Shown: positions 1 to 8,670 of the stretch, in pieces
How positions within the stretch are numbered: position 1 is the first letter of the stretch
How the letters are laid out: the number at the start of each line of letters is the position of its first letter
Assembly: GCA_029204225.1 (NCBI GenBank)
Contig: MU835462.1
Location: 1-38,894, forward strand
Source of the DNA: Diphasiastrum complanatum
Lineage: Eukaryota > Streptophyta > Lycopodiopsida > Lycopodiales > Lycopodiaceae
Length of the DNA: 38,894 bases
Reading direction: 5' to 3'
Notes under the pieces: model-generated
Seen by the model: only the letters and a program-made list of their open reading frames with translations
The model's database searches: none
What the model was told of the DNA's origin: nothing
Program-made: the position numbers and the translations under genes

Positions 1-156
1 GCACCCATCCCTACCAGTGCATCCCACTCTCCTCATTCCACGTCTACAGCCGATGCATCCACCAGTGCCCAGCCTGTCGCGTCATCGTCCATTCCCGTCA
101 CGGTTGGTGCACCGTGTTGGAGGTCCACCACCCGTCGCCCACCAGGTAGAGCCCTT

Positions 157-1184
157 GTGCAGCAGACCATTCGTGGCGCGCATCGGCCACACATGGACAG
201 AGAGGCCACACAGGCCGTGGCCAGTTTGATTTACGAGCTGAACCTACCTTTTGCCATCACCGATTCTGAGCCCTTCAAAAAGGGCATTCCGCCTTGCACA
301 GTCTGTCAGCCCCTGGCTGGAGAGTCCCTGGTTCAGAGGTTGTCCGCACACACATGCTGAGAGATAGGGTTGAGTCCTTGTCTAGAGAGATGGAGCCTCT
401 ACGCCGCCACTGGGCCACATATGGATGTAGCATCATGTCCGATGGCTGGACTGATGTCAGGAGGAGGGTCGATCCTCAACATCTTGGTCTCCAGCTGCAT
501 GGGTACACAGTTTTTGAGAGCCGTGGATTGCAGTAGGGGGGGGGAGAGTCATATCTGCAAATTTCATGTACGGTGTCATTAGGTCTTCCGTACTGTCCAT
601 AGGCCCCCCAGCATGTCGTTACGGTGGTGACGGACAATGCCACCAACTGTGTTCAGATGGGTGTCCTACTAGAGGCCGAGTTCCCTCACATCGTCCATAC
701 CCCCTGTGCGGCGCACGGCATAGACCTTCTCATGGGGGACATAGGGTGCACTTCCCTGGGTTAGAGCCATCGTTCGTGAGGCCCTCTTCCTGGTGACTTT
801 TGTCACCAGAAAGAGGCGTGTTCTTGCCATGTTCCGGGTGTTCAGCCATCTGGACCTCCGTAAGCCAGCCCCCACACGCTTTGCATTTGACTTGGTGATC
901 ATCGATCGTCTGATCAGGTGTAGGGCCCCCGCTTCTACAGATGGTTGCCAGTGATCTCTGGCGTGCCAGTACGTATCAGCACACTGAGGATGGGGAGCAC
1001 TTTTCTTCCACGGTGAGGGGAGACCAGTTCTGCAGGGATGCACAGACATTGTTAGGACTGCTTCAACCACTCTACATTGTGCTCCGCATGGCTGACAGCG
1101 AGGGGTCGACACTTGGACTTGTATATGAGCTCATGGACCAGATTGGACAGTTCCTGCAGTTGCCCATCTTGCAGCTAGAGAGGT
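157..1184 (+). pseudogene. hAT-superfamily (DUF659) transposase, 5' and central part, degenerate
   Basis: This is a broken transposase of the plant hAT/DUF659 type, which would act in the nucleus to move its element. Pieces in all three forward frames line up in the usual order. A segment containing LPFAITDSEPFKK (about 157-290) is followed by RDRVESLSREMEPLRRHWA and CSIMSDGWTD (about 360-460), the DUF659 hallmark. Next come VVTDNATNCVQMG and HTPCAAHGIDLLM (about 620-735), then a tail with SDLWRASTYQ and RMADSEGSTLGLVYELMD (about 941-1180). At least three frame changes separate the pieces, so it cannot be translated as one protein. The last piece ends at a splice-donor-like GAG|GTAAGA (about 1182-1188). 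The C-terminal dimerisation domain expected next is absent; PPR-derived sequence stands there instead. The match is from memory of the family; the exact hAT lineage is not resolved. Confidence 0.8.
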
Positions 1185-1270
1185 AAGAAGTATAGTAATG
1201 TAATTGGCCTTTATCTTTTTAGTAATTGCTAGTTGTGTTTCTGTCAGTGTTAAGTTTTTTTTTTTGCAGA

Positions 1271-1431
1271 ACATGGGCTTGGCAAGGAGGCCCTTGATCT
1301 GTATGAGCAAATGAAACAGAATGGTGTCCAACCCAACAATGTCACATATGTTCTTCTCCTAAAAGCATGTGCCAGCATTGTAGCCCTCAAACAGGGCAAG
1401 CAGCTTCATTTGGACATTATCAAAAGTGGGT
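1271..1431 (+). pseudogene. Pentatricopeptide-repeat (PPR) gene fragment, forward
   Basis: An open stretch reads HGLGKEALDLYEQMK, then NGVQPNNVTYVLLLKACA and QGKQLH. That is a typical plant P/PLS-type PPR repeat; these proteins bind organellar RNA. Only about 1.5 repeats are present, so this is a captured or inserted fragment, not a gene. It starts immediately after a strong acceptor-like pyrimidine tract ending in TTTTTGCAG (about 1255-1269), which would pair with the donor at about 1184. A second PPR fragment lies on the opposite strand directly downstream. Confidence 0.8.
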
Positions 1432-1582
1432 CAGGCTGCACACCTTCCTGTTTCATTTGTTTGTTCAGATCAAGTGCTTCCTTGCCAAGTCCATGCTGTG
1501 CAAATCCTGAGATTTTGGCATTCCATGACACAACATTTCGATCATGCATGTTTCGTAATGCCCTAAACCACATGCCTCTCAC
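1430..1582 (-). pseudogene. PPR gene fragment, reverse
   Basis: The minus strand encodes MHDRNVVSWNAKISGFAQHG followed by LGKEALDLNKQMKQEGVQP. This is the same PPR repeat as the forward fragment next to it, plus the repeat before it. The overlapping parts are about 80% identical at DNA level by eye, so the two make an imperfect inverted repeat (1271-1337 against roughly 1434-1500) with a loop of about 100 bp. There is no start codon context and no full PPR protein, so it is a remnant. Confidence 0.78.
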
Positions 1583-1741
1583 CTGCAGGATGACAGAGCT
1601 GAAGTTCATATGGGAGACACGGGTACGAGCACATTGCAGGTGATTAGCTACTCTCCCATAGCATGTTGGTTGACTCCTAGTACGTTGGTTTCATTTCTTC
1701 ATAAAGTTGTCTCTCTGACATGCAAATTTTAAACCTTGCAG

Positions 1742-3001
1742 ACGAAGATATCTGATTTGGAGCGCCAGGTTGACTTGCCTACGGACAGTACCCATCCCAT
1801 GCCTGCAAATGACCTGGGCACACAGTTGATGGCAGAGAGAGAGAGGGAGCTTGCCGAGATGAGAGAGAGAGAGAGAGCTTGGGCTTGAGCACAGAGAGCC
1901 CCCATTGTATGAGGCAAATGAGCCAGTGTCAGAGGATGAGCATGATGAGGATGAGCCCATTCGGGTTGTGTTTGCCAGATCAGAGAGGGATGAGGCGGAT
2001 GATACAGGTGCAGGGCACACGCCACGGGCAGGGGTCACAGGTGCATCACGTGGCAGAGGTGGGACACATGGCACAGGTTATACCGGGAGACAGGCAGGGC
2101 ACACAGGGGGGGGGCCAGTGGCATACCTACCTATGCCGACATGATGGAGGAGGCTCTTGATAGAGGGCAGTGTGATTTAGATGCCGGTCCGGCAGATGTT
2201 TGGATGTGTGCAGTACAAAGTCATGGCCGTTACTACGACAACACACCAGAGGAGGCACCAGATGACTTTGATTGCACATATTGGGAGGCCATGCAGGGTC
2301 TACAGGGTGCACATGATGAGGCACGGGATGAGACTCAGGTTGATTCAGGGGTTAATGCACAGGATGATTCAGAGGTTGGTGCACAGGATGATTCAGAGGC
2401 TGGTGCACAGGATGAGTCCCAGAGCCCAGAGCATTTGTATTCAGATGCCCAGCTGGACGACTTGGTTGCCACATTGGATTCAGAGGCCCAGCAGATGCCG
2501 AGTGTCAGGGCGCCCCCATCATCTCTTGCCAGCATGCCATACACAGAGTCCCAACCAGAGCAGCCGCATGAGGTGCCTACAGTTCCTCCAGCTCCTCAGA
2601 GGGTGTATGTGCGTCACACAGCTCCTCCAGTGCCACCGATGCCATTTAGGCCTGCAGCCCTTCCATCGTCGTCCACTTCTGCAGCACTAGGTCTCCATGG
2701 CAGGCCACCATCTGTGCCCAGGTTTTCTCTCGCAGCGCCCACATCCATAGTGGCTCCTCCAGCTGCTCCTCCAGTGGCAGCACCCACTCCACTGGCTCCC
2801 CCTTTGGCAGCACCCAGGATGTACCAGTACCGGCCACCGCAACGCCCCTTTCAGTACATATCGCCGCTGTACTCACCTCCTGCACTTTCACATTATATAC
2901 AGTGTTTGGCCTACATTATTTGCTGCACATTGTGCGTATGTCACTCTGTACATGTGATGCTGTATTTTCAATTTTATGTCGAATTCTATGTGCGTGTGTG
3001 A
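1742..3001 (+). pseudogene. C-terminal tail of the hAT-type transposase gene, frameshifted
   Basis: After an acceptor-like ...CCTTGCAG the plus strand opens with TKISDLERQVDLP and a Glu/Arg-rich helix. In a second frame from about 1880 comes an acidic stretch (EANEPVSEDEHDEDEP) and a Gly/Arg/Thr-rich stretch. In a third frame, 2141-3001, follow a Asp/Gln-rich segment with three copies of a repeat around AQDDSE and then a long Pro/Ala/Ser-rich tail. The frame changes lie at a GA-rich stretch (about 1860-1885) and at a run of nine or more Gs (about 2106-2115). The three pieces therefore look like one tail broken by slippage-prone tracts. I assign it to the hAT gene because of order and strand; the sequence itself has no diagnostic domain. 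It ends with hydrophobic, low-information codons to TGA at 2999-3001. Confidence 0.5.
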
Positions 3002-3326
3002 ATCCTATTTTCATTTAATTTCGTTTGAAGTGAATGCTAGCTTCACATATATGAACCTACATCATGAGCACAGCAATCACCCCTAGACCCCAAACGACAT
3101 TTCATAAACACATGTAATACATCTGCATTTAAAAAAATTACAAAGATTGCATCTTACATGACCAGGCTCGCGTTGCACAAAAAACAACTATGTATATATT
3201 CGACCGTTGTATCAAGATAACATCACATATACTGCCATGTAGTTATTTGTTGCACCATAAACTGCCGAAAACTACATAGCAACAGTCCACCACATACGGC
3301 TGGACCTTATCTATTCTAAACATCCC

Positions 3327-3691
3327 TCACTGATCCTCCACCGACTCCTCGCCCTCGTCTGGTGCATTGTTTTGTCGCTCTTGCTCTGCCTCCTGGTTAG
3401 CCCGAGCTGCCTCCTTGTTAGCCCGACGTCTGGCCGCCCTTTCCCTGACCATGATGAGCTGCCATCGTGTGAAATTCATTCCGATCTGCTCATCCAGATC
3501 CAGCTCGAGAGCGGGGACAGGATCCACAGCAGGGGCGGGTGGCTCCGGTTTCGGATTTCTCTGTCGAGTCTGTCGTAGCATCTCTCGGATATCTGCCTCT
3601 TGCTTCCGATGTCTCTTGTTGTGCCTTCGGATATCTCCTCAAGCTTCCTCCTGGCTTCGCCCTTGGGCTTCAGTGGTATGCGCTCTGCCAT
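3327..3691 (-). pseudogene. Small, highly charged protein of unknown function, one frameshift
   Basis: I do not recognise this gene. The minus strand begins with ATG at 3691 (MAERIPLKPKGEARRKLEEI) and continues in a second frame from about 3600 down to a TGA/TAG region at about 3327. That second part is Pro-rich, then contains MNFTRWQLIMVRERAARRR and a Lys/Arg/Glu/Ala coiled-coil-like C-terminus ending in an acidic tail. Total length would be about 120 residues with one frameshift near 3600-3640. It converges on the hAT-type gene upstream, with about 330 bp between them. It may be an accessory reading frame of the same transposon, or a host fragment. Base composition is GC-richer than the surroundings, like that of the hAT gene. 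Confidence 0.4.
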
Positions 3692-3902
3692 CTCGATCGA
3701 CCTTCTCCTCACAGCACCCTGGTCCTTGAACACCCTCTCACAGCACCCTGGCTCTCAAACAGCCTGTCACCGGCTCTCGCTTGCTCTCTCACTGTCTATC
3801 ACTAGCTCTCTCACAGCATCTGAAAATGCCGACCACAATGGCATTGTGAGTGCCTATTTATCCCCACAGCCTGATCGGCCATGTGGATCCCCATCATCCA
3901 TC

Positions 3903-4074
3903 CATGTGCCTCAGTACCTGCCCCCATGTGATGCTCCCCCCCTGTGTTGGTCTCCCATTGGCCCCATGGTCTGCTCACCCACAGTGACCATGTGCCTCAG
4001 TACCTGCCCCCATGTGATGCTCCCCCCCTGTGTTGGTCTCCCATTGGCCCCATGGTCTGCTCACCCACAGTGCC
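3903..4074. repeat. Two-copy 86-bp tandem repeat
   Basis: Copies at 3903-3988 and 3989-4074 differ at only one position (A at 3987 against C at 4073). A third copy begins at 4075 (CATGTGCC) and then diverges. The unit is C-rich (CTCCCCCCCTGTGTTGG). It lies upstream of the start of the small minus-strand reading frame and could be part of its 5' region. The near identity indicates a recent duplication. Confidence 0.95.
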
Positions 4075-4228
4075 CATGTGCCATTGCACCAGTCCCCTGC
4101 ATCATGTACTGTACCCTTTTCTTTTACACCCAGTACCCCTTTTTTTTCCATTTTTTTGTCCTTTTTTGGTAAGTAATAGGCAAAAAAAAATTATTAAATA
4201 TATTAAAAAATAAAAAAAAATATTAAAA

Positions 4229-4340
4229 ATGATACCGCCCTGGTACCGCGGATCCCAGGGCGGTACCCTACCGGCGGTACCACTGATATGGTACCGGCGG
4301 TACCATACCAGCGGTACCAGGGGGGTACTATGGTACATAC
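4229..4340. repeat. Cluster of GGTACC palindromes, possible transposon end
   Basis: The hexamer GGTACC or its close variants (GGTACCG, GGCGGTACC) occur about eight times in about 110 bp in both orientations, so the strand can fold on itself repeatedly. It is preceded by an A/T homopolymer-rich stretch (4130-4228). It resembles the subterminal palindrome arrays of the two elements that follow but uses a different core. No terminal repeat or target-site duplication could be fixed, so identity as an element end is a guess. Confidence 0.45.
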
Positions 4341-4544
4341 CATAGATGCACTCGTGATTCACAAATCGCGAATTGAATTGCGATTCGCAAATCACTGTCA
4401 AAAAAAACAACAATTCTTTGCGAATCGTTGGGTTTTTTTTTCCTGCGAATCGCACATATAAAAAAAAAAATTTCATTCGAGATTCACAAAATCGCGATTC
4501 GCGAATAGCAAAACCCAGCGAATCGCGATTCGCTACAACTAGTG
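4341..4544. mobile_element. Small non-autonomous hAT-like element, CGAATCG type
   Basis: The left end reads CATAGATGCACTCGTGATTC. The right end, on the other strand, reads CACTAGTTGTAGCGAATCG. These match, swapped, the two ends of the 635-bp element at 6095-6729 (CATAGTTGCACTACGATTC and CATAGTTGCAGCGAATCG), so the two belong to one family in opposite orientation. The interior carries repeated CGCGATTCGC and GCGAATCG palindromes. I could not find a matching target-site duplication. There is no coding sequence. Confidence 0.55.
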
Positions 4545-5475
4545 CTTGTAGGGATATAAGCTTTTTAAACAATGATGTAACTACGAGTTGTAAACCATGA
4601 AGGCTCATAGTAGCACTCACTCGTGAGGCTCATATTGGCATGCATGCATGCATGCACGCACACACAAGCATTGTACTTACATTGTGTTCCCTATCATTCA
4701 AGATTTCCAAATGTTCCCTTTCAAAAAATTACATGGAGCGAGTTTCTTTTCATTTTTTTTTTTTGATGAATTTGGCAAGGGGGTTCAAAGAGCAACATCT
4801 CTAAACTTCAAAGATTAGTAACTAAGTTACTCTAGAGTCGATACTTTAATAGTATGTAACAATCATTGCATAAATGTCTTTTGAGTAACATAACCAGAAA
4901 AAAAAAAAATTGTATGCTGGAAATGTCACAGATTGAGATAGAATGTCAGTGTCTTTCTTCTTGAAACAAACTAAATCTACAATAATTGCAAGTCTCTTTT
5001 GTTTTTTATACAAATAATCCAACACGATGTATTCTAGCAAGGCCTTCCCAAACTTCGTCAAGACTTATCAATTGTATTTGGTAGATACTCATAAACTTGA
5101 AAAACCATAGCTAGAGGTTAGGATTTCTAGAAAAACATGTGTCCTCAAGCTAGGACTTTGTGTCAAACTATGCCCAAAGATCTTAAGACTTAAGAACTTT
5201 CAGATTTCATTCTAGCAATCTTCCAACACAATCTAAAGCTTGATCCTTAAGTAGGGTTGAAAATTTCTCTAAATGCTAACAAATTGTTGCTTCATACTTC
5301 TCCCAAAATTATGCTTTAGTCGAAATGTGAAATTGAAGATGTTGCTTGTTGAATACGTCTATATGCCAACTGCATCCATAATACTTGAGAATTTAATGGT
5401 ACAGTTGCTTTATGAAAACCATCATAAGAGCTACACAATTCCAACGGGTCCACAAAAGCAACTTGTTATAAGCAT
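4545..5475. other. Non-coding, AT-rich stretch
   Basis: No reading frame here has recognisable content. There is a short GCATGCATGCATGCATGC tract near 4640-4660. It probably belongs to the third intron of the FLY-like gene on the minus strand. Confidence 0.5.
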
Positions 5476-5483
5476 AGCCAATC

Positions 5484-6066
5484 CATAGAATCAATGAACT
5501 GTTATCGGTTCACCACGGTTCTGAGAACCGTACAGTGAACCGTATGGTTCTTAAAATTGTTTGCCCAGAACTGTGGTGAACCGTACTGATTAATTAATTA
5601 ATTAATTTTTTGTTTGCTTCGCCCCCAAAAATAACCCAAAAATATGCAAAAAAAGGGCCAAAAAAAATCTGTGAAATCTGTGAATTCTGTGAAATCGTCT
5701 GTGAAAGCTGTCAATCATCTGTATCATCTGTCAAATGACTTAAATCATCTGTATCATCTGTCAAATCATCTGTATCATCTGTCAAATCATCTGTACACCA
5801 TGTGAAATCTGTGAAATCCGTCAAATCAGTGATGATTTCAGATGATTTCACATCTGTCAAATCATCTGTATCATCTGTACATCATGTGAAATCTGTTAAA
5901 TCTGTATCATCTGTGAAATCTATGAAATCATCTGTGAAATCTGTGAATTTGGTAATTAATTGATTATTTAATTAAATAGAGGAACCGTACCCAGGTTCAA
6001 GGAACCGTGGTACAGTTCCTTCCACGGTTCCCAGGACCCACGGTTCTGGGAACCGTGGGTTCTATG
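5484..6066. mobile_element. Non-autonomous hAT-type element (MITE), GAACCGT type, with 8-bp TSD
   Basis: The 583-bp element starts CATAGAA and ends TTCTATG, and is flanked on both sides by the perfect 8-bp duplication AGCCAATC (5476-5483 and 6067-6074). An 8-bp duplication is the hAT hallmark. Both subterminal zones are packed with inverted copies of GGTTC/GAACC (for example CACGGTTCTGAGAACCGT near the left end and GGTTCTGGGAACCGTGGG near the right). The interior is a minisatellite of ATCTGT-containing units. No coding sequence exists, so it needs a transposase in trans. Confidence 0.85.
5668..5947. repeat. ATCTGT minisatellite inside the MITE
   Basis: Short units such as ATCATCTGT, CATCTGTCAA and AAATCTGTGA repeat for about 280 bp. 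The clearest array is a 21-bp unit (ATCATCTGTATCATCTGTCAA without its last base is 20 bp), present about three times near 5735-5800. The array fills the centre of the 5484-6066 element. Confidence 0.85.
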
Positions 6067-6094
6067 AGCCAATCCTAATGTGGAATTATTTAAC

Positions 6095-6729
6095 CATAGT
6101 TGCAGCGAATCGCCGCGAACCGCGATTCTGCGAATCGCAATTCTAACAGCAAATCGTGCAAAAAAAAAAAATTAAAAATTTGGAAAAATAACTTATGGCG
6201 TCAGTAGGTATTTGGTTGTTATTTGCTCTGGTTCTCAGTAATTGTTAATGCTATAGCCCAAACTATCAACTCTATGGATGATGATCACTTTTGCAATCAT
6301 TTCACTGGAGATGTGAGTGCAATGTGCATACAGTTGGGGGCATAAATATTGGGCCCTTCTCGGCGCGCATTTGGACCCCATTTTTATCTAAGGGGGGGTG
6401 CAGGGGGGGCAGCGCCCCCCCTGCTATTGTCGCCAAGGGGGACCAGGGGGTCCCGTCTCTGTCCCACTAGGACCATCTGTGATCGTAACGAACAGGCTAG
6501 AGGTTAGTTTTGAATTTTTATCCTTGACAGAACCCAACATGGATTAATGCACCTGAACTAGACCATCCTGTAGCCGAAACATTCGGCAAACTACACAGTA
6601 AAATGCTCTAATTAGAGCTTTTCATCTGATACCCATATTGCCCAAAGGAAAATCAAAAAAGAAAAAACACGATTCTAAACAATTCTAGGAAAATTCAGAA
6701 ACACGATTCTGAATCGTAGTGCAACTATG
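6095..6729. mobile_element. Non-autonomous hAT-like element, CGAATCG type
   Basis: The 635-bp element has a 10-bp perfect terminal inverted repeat (CATAGTTGCA at 6095-6104, TGCAACTATG at 6720-6729). Flanks are ATTTAAC on the left and ATTTAAAC on the right, an imperfect duplication. CGAATCGC/CGCGATTC palindromes follow the left end, and ACGATTCTGAATCGT precedes the right end. The centre has a G-rich hairpin. It shares end sequences with the 4341-4544 element. No coding sequence. Confidence 0.7.
6391..6461. repeat. G-rich tract with perfect 11-bp hairpin
   Basis: GCAGGGGGGGC (6400-6410) pairs perfectly with GCCCCCCCTGC (6414-6424) across a 3-base loop. A second palindrome, GGGACCAGGGGGTCCC, lies at about 6440-6455. 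Several G-runs of five to seven in the same strand could also form a G-quadruplex. Confidence 0.8.
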
Positions 6730-6896
6730 ATTTAAACTATAGCTTCTTGTCAAACATACATTCGACATTTTTTGGTGCAAAATTTTTGGCAATCAAATTT
6801 TGTGTCTCTACTTATTTTACAAAAAATCAAGACTTTTTTTGGCTCACTCCACATCAAGTTTGGTCAAAAGAAACCTCTTGGTTGAGAGAACATTCT

Positions 6897-7060
6897 GTTA
6901 TCAAAGGAATACTAAGATGGAAGGTGTGTCCAGGGAGAATAGTTGGAGAGCCCTTGTTATCAAGGGAGTCTTGAGAAGGAAGGTGTTCCTTGATAGTTGG
7001 ACATTCGAGAGACTGCTCTATTATCAAAGGGGCATCAAGAAAGAAGATGCCCCCTACTGT
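6897..7060. repeat. Three degenerate ~60-bp units
   Basis: Units begin TTATCAAAGG or TTATCAAGGG at about 6897, 6956 and 7021, each followed by a purine-rich AAGATGGAAGG-like segment. They are diverged (roughly 65-75% by eye). They lie in the presumed third intron of the FLY-like gene and have no recognisable protein meaning. Confidence 0.55.
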
Positions 7061-7407
7061 GAACTTGGAGAAGAAAAAAAGGAGAACTTTTAGGGTAAAA
7101 CATAATGTACTTACATGTAAGGCGATTTCCTTATGTATGTACGAACAAAACCGTTTTGTTTCGTACATACTAAACAGCTTCAGTGATTTCATATGAAACA
7201 CATTCTGTACACCGTATGGAGCAAGTTCATCCCATGATGGATGACTAAATACTAGTGCAAGAAAACACATGTGCATACTAATTTTCATATGCCCGTATGT
7301 GGATGGGCCCCTTTAGATCTTAATCAGTTGCCACACTAAAGGCCAATAGGGCTTGAAGTTTGAGCCTTTGCAGGTAAGAAATCACTCTGACAATAGTAGA
7401 TGCATAC

Positions 7408-8670
7408 CTGAACATAATGTACACCATGGATTTCCGTTGGTGAGCTTAAAAGTTCAAATAGGATGTTTCCATATGTCATGTGAAAGTCTGGCAATTTGGT
7501 GGAAGAGTTGCTTACTGGATTGTGCATAATCCAAGTCCCTGAATCAGCAGTCACATATACAAAGTTGGCATTAATCTCAGATCATCTACAAAACAGATTC
7601 TCAGTTCTTTGACCTCACCAAAGCAAGCTTTACTATTTGTGACACATAATAACCTAGACTATACCATGTGACTGTCAGGCGTCAAAATGCCTAGCTTACT
7701 GTGCTCTAGGAACACAATACTCTCTACACCTTAGCTCATTATAATGGGTAGTCAACATTGGCCTAAGGCAAAGCTCTCAGCGAGGCTTCTAACAGAATCT
7801 ACACTAGATATGACATGCTTTCCTGAAAATTTGCTCAAATGGAAAAAAAATTAAAAGGACTTCCAAGCATTTGTCTCCAAGCCAAATCTAAAACCCTCTA
7901 TGGACATAAACTGGTTAAATCTTCATGAATTATGTCATGCCCACAAATACACTGACCTCGGATCTATGTCCCATAAAGAGGTTAGAGGGCCTAGCTCAAC
8001 CCATGAATAAATTTTAATTAAGAGGGGCTCGGATGATGAAGAGATAGCAGCCTAGGTTCTGCCTTGAATTTGATTTCATGTGTTCTACTTACCCTTGTAG
8101 GTCCCAGATATGTTTAACATGGAATACGGCCCAATAGCAAGTCCACTTCTGTCTGAAAAAACGTTCTGCAAGGTCAATATGCTCAGTAATTAGCAATTCG
8201 TCTTAAAAAATAGAAGACCGTTCTGAATCAGAAAAATAAGAGGAAATTTTATGGGCATTCGTAGCCTCAAATGCAGTGTCTCCTTTAAAGAAATTAAGCC
8301 AAGGCAGCCAATTCATAGTCTCCTTTTAAGACTAGCAATGTCTTTCACTAAGTGAAGATAATTGGCATCACGAACTTTTTTGCATGTACGCTTTTGAAGT
8401 GGCGAGGCAGTTAAGAACCTGATCCAACCATGACGTATTCTCGATGCTGGGACTGTTTCTCTTCAATGGCCTCATACCATTTGCGTGCTCCCATAAATAA
8501 CAAACTACCAGAATCCACAAAAGCCAGCATGAAAACCTAAAGATTCCCCTTCCACAATTCTGGACGGCTGCTTTGCAGCTGTCTTGATATAACCTCCCCT
8601 TTTCCCAGAATACTAGACTTTTCAGGATATTATCTTGCCCAATGGAGATAAAGGATTTTGTCCCGGGCAT
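7408..8670 (-). CDS. FLYING SAUCER-like transmembrane RING E3 ubiquitin ligase, exons 1-3 (5' partial gene)
   Basis: Three minus-strand exons join in frame: 8670-8419 (84 codons, ATG at 8670), 8165-8093 (73 bp, acceptor TTGCAG, donor GTAAGT) and 7538-7408 (131 bp, acceptor ATTCAG, donor GTATGC). The 152 residues carry a hydrophobic signal-anchor segment (residues about 43-60), then GMRPLKR and the lumenal motifs LNISGTYKGTW, KLPDFHMTYGN and SSPTEIHGVHYVQ. Arabidopsis FLY1/FLY2 share this order (GLRPL, NITGTYRGTW, KFPDF, SPTKITGVHYVQ). In Arabidopsis FLY1 is an endomembrane RING ligase that controls pectin methyl-esterification in seed mucilage. The other membrane spans and the C-terminal RING are not in this window and must lie past a third intron longer than 7.4 kb. 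The first donor (CAG|GTTCTT) is weak. About 40 residues precede the hydrophobic segment, longer than I recall for the family, so the start is uncertain. Confidence 0.82.

Noticed and set aside
669-1112. 147-codon minus-strand open frame
   Set aside because: It overlaps the plus-strand hAT transposase remnant, whose motifs are clear; the reverse frame has no recognisable content.
4640-4665. GCATGC repeat as a regulatory RY element
   Set aside because: It is a short simple repeat far from any gene start; no support for function.
6854-7288. 144-codon minus-strand open frame downstream of FLY-like exon 3
   Set aside because: Considered as FLY exon 4, but it has none of the expected motifs and runs through a degenerate tandem repeat.
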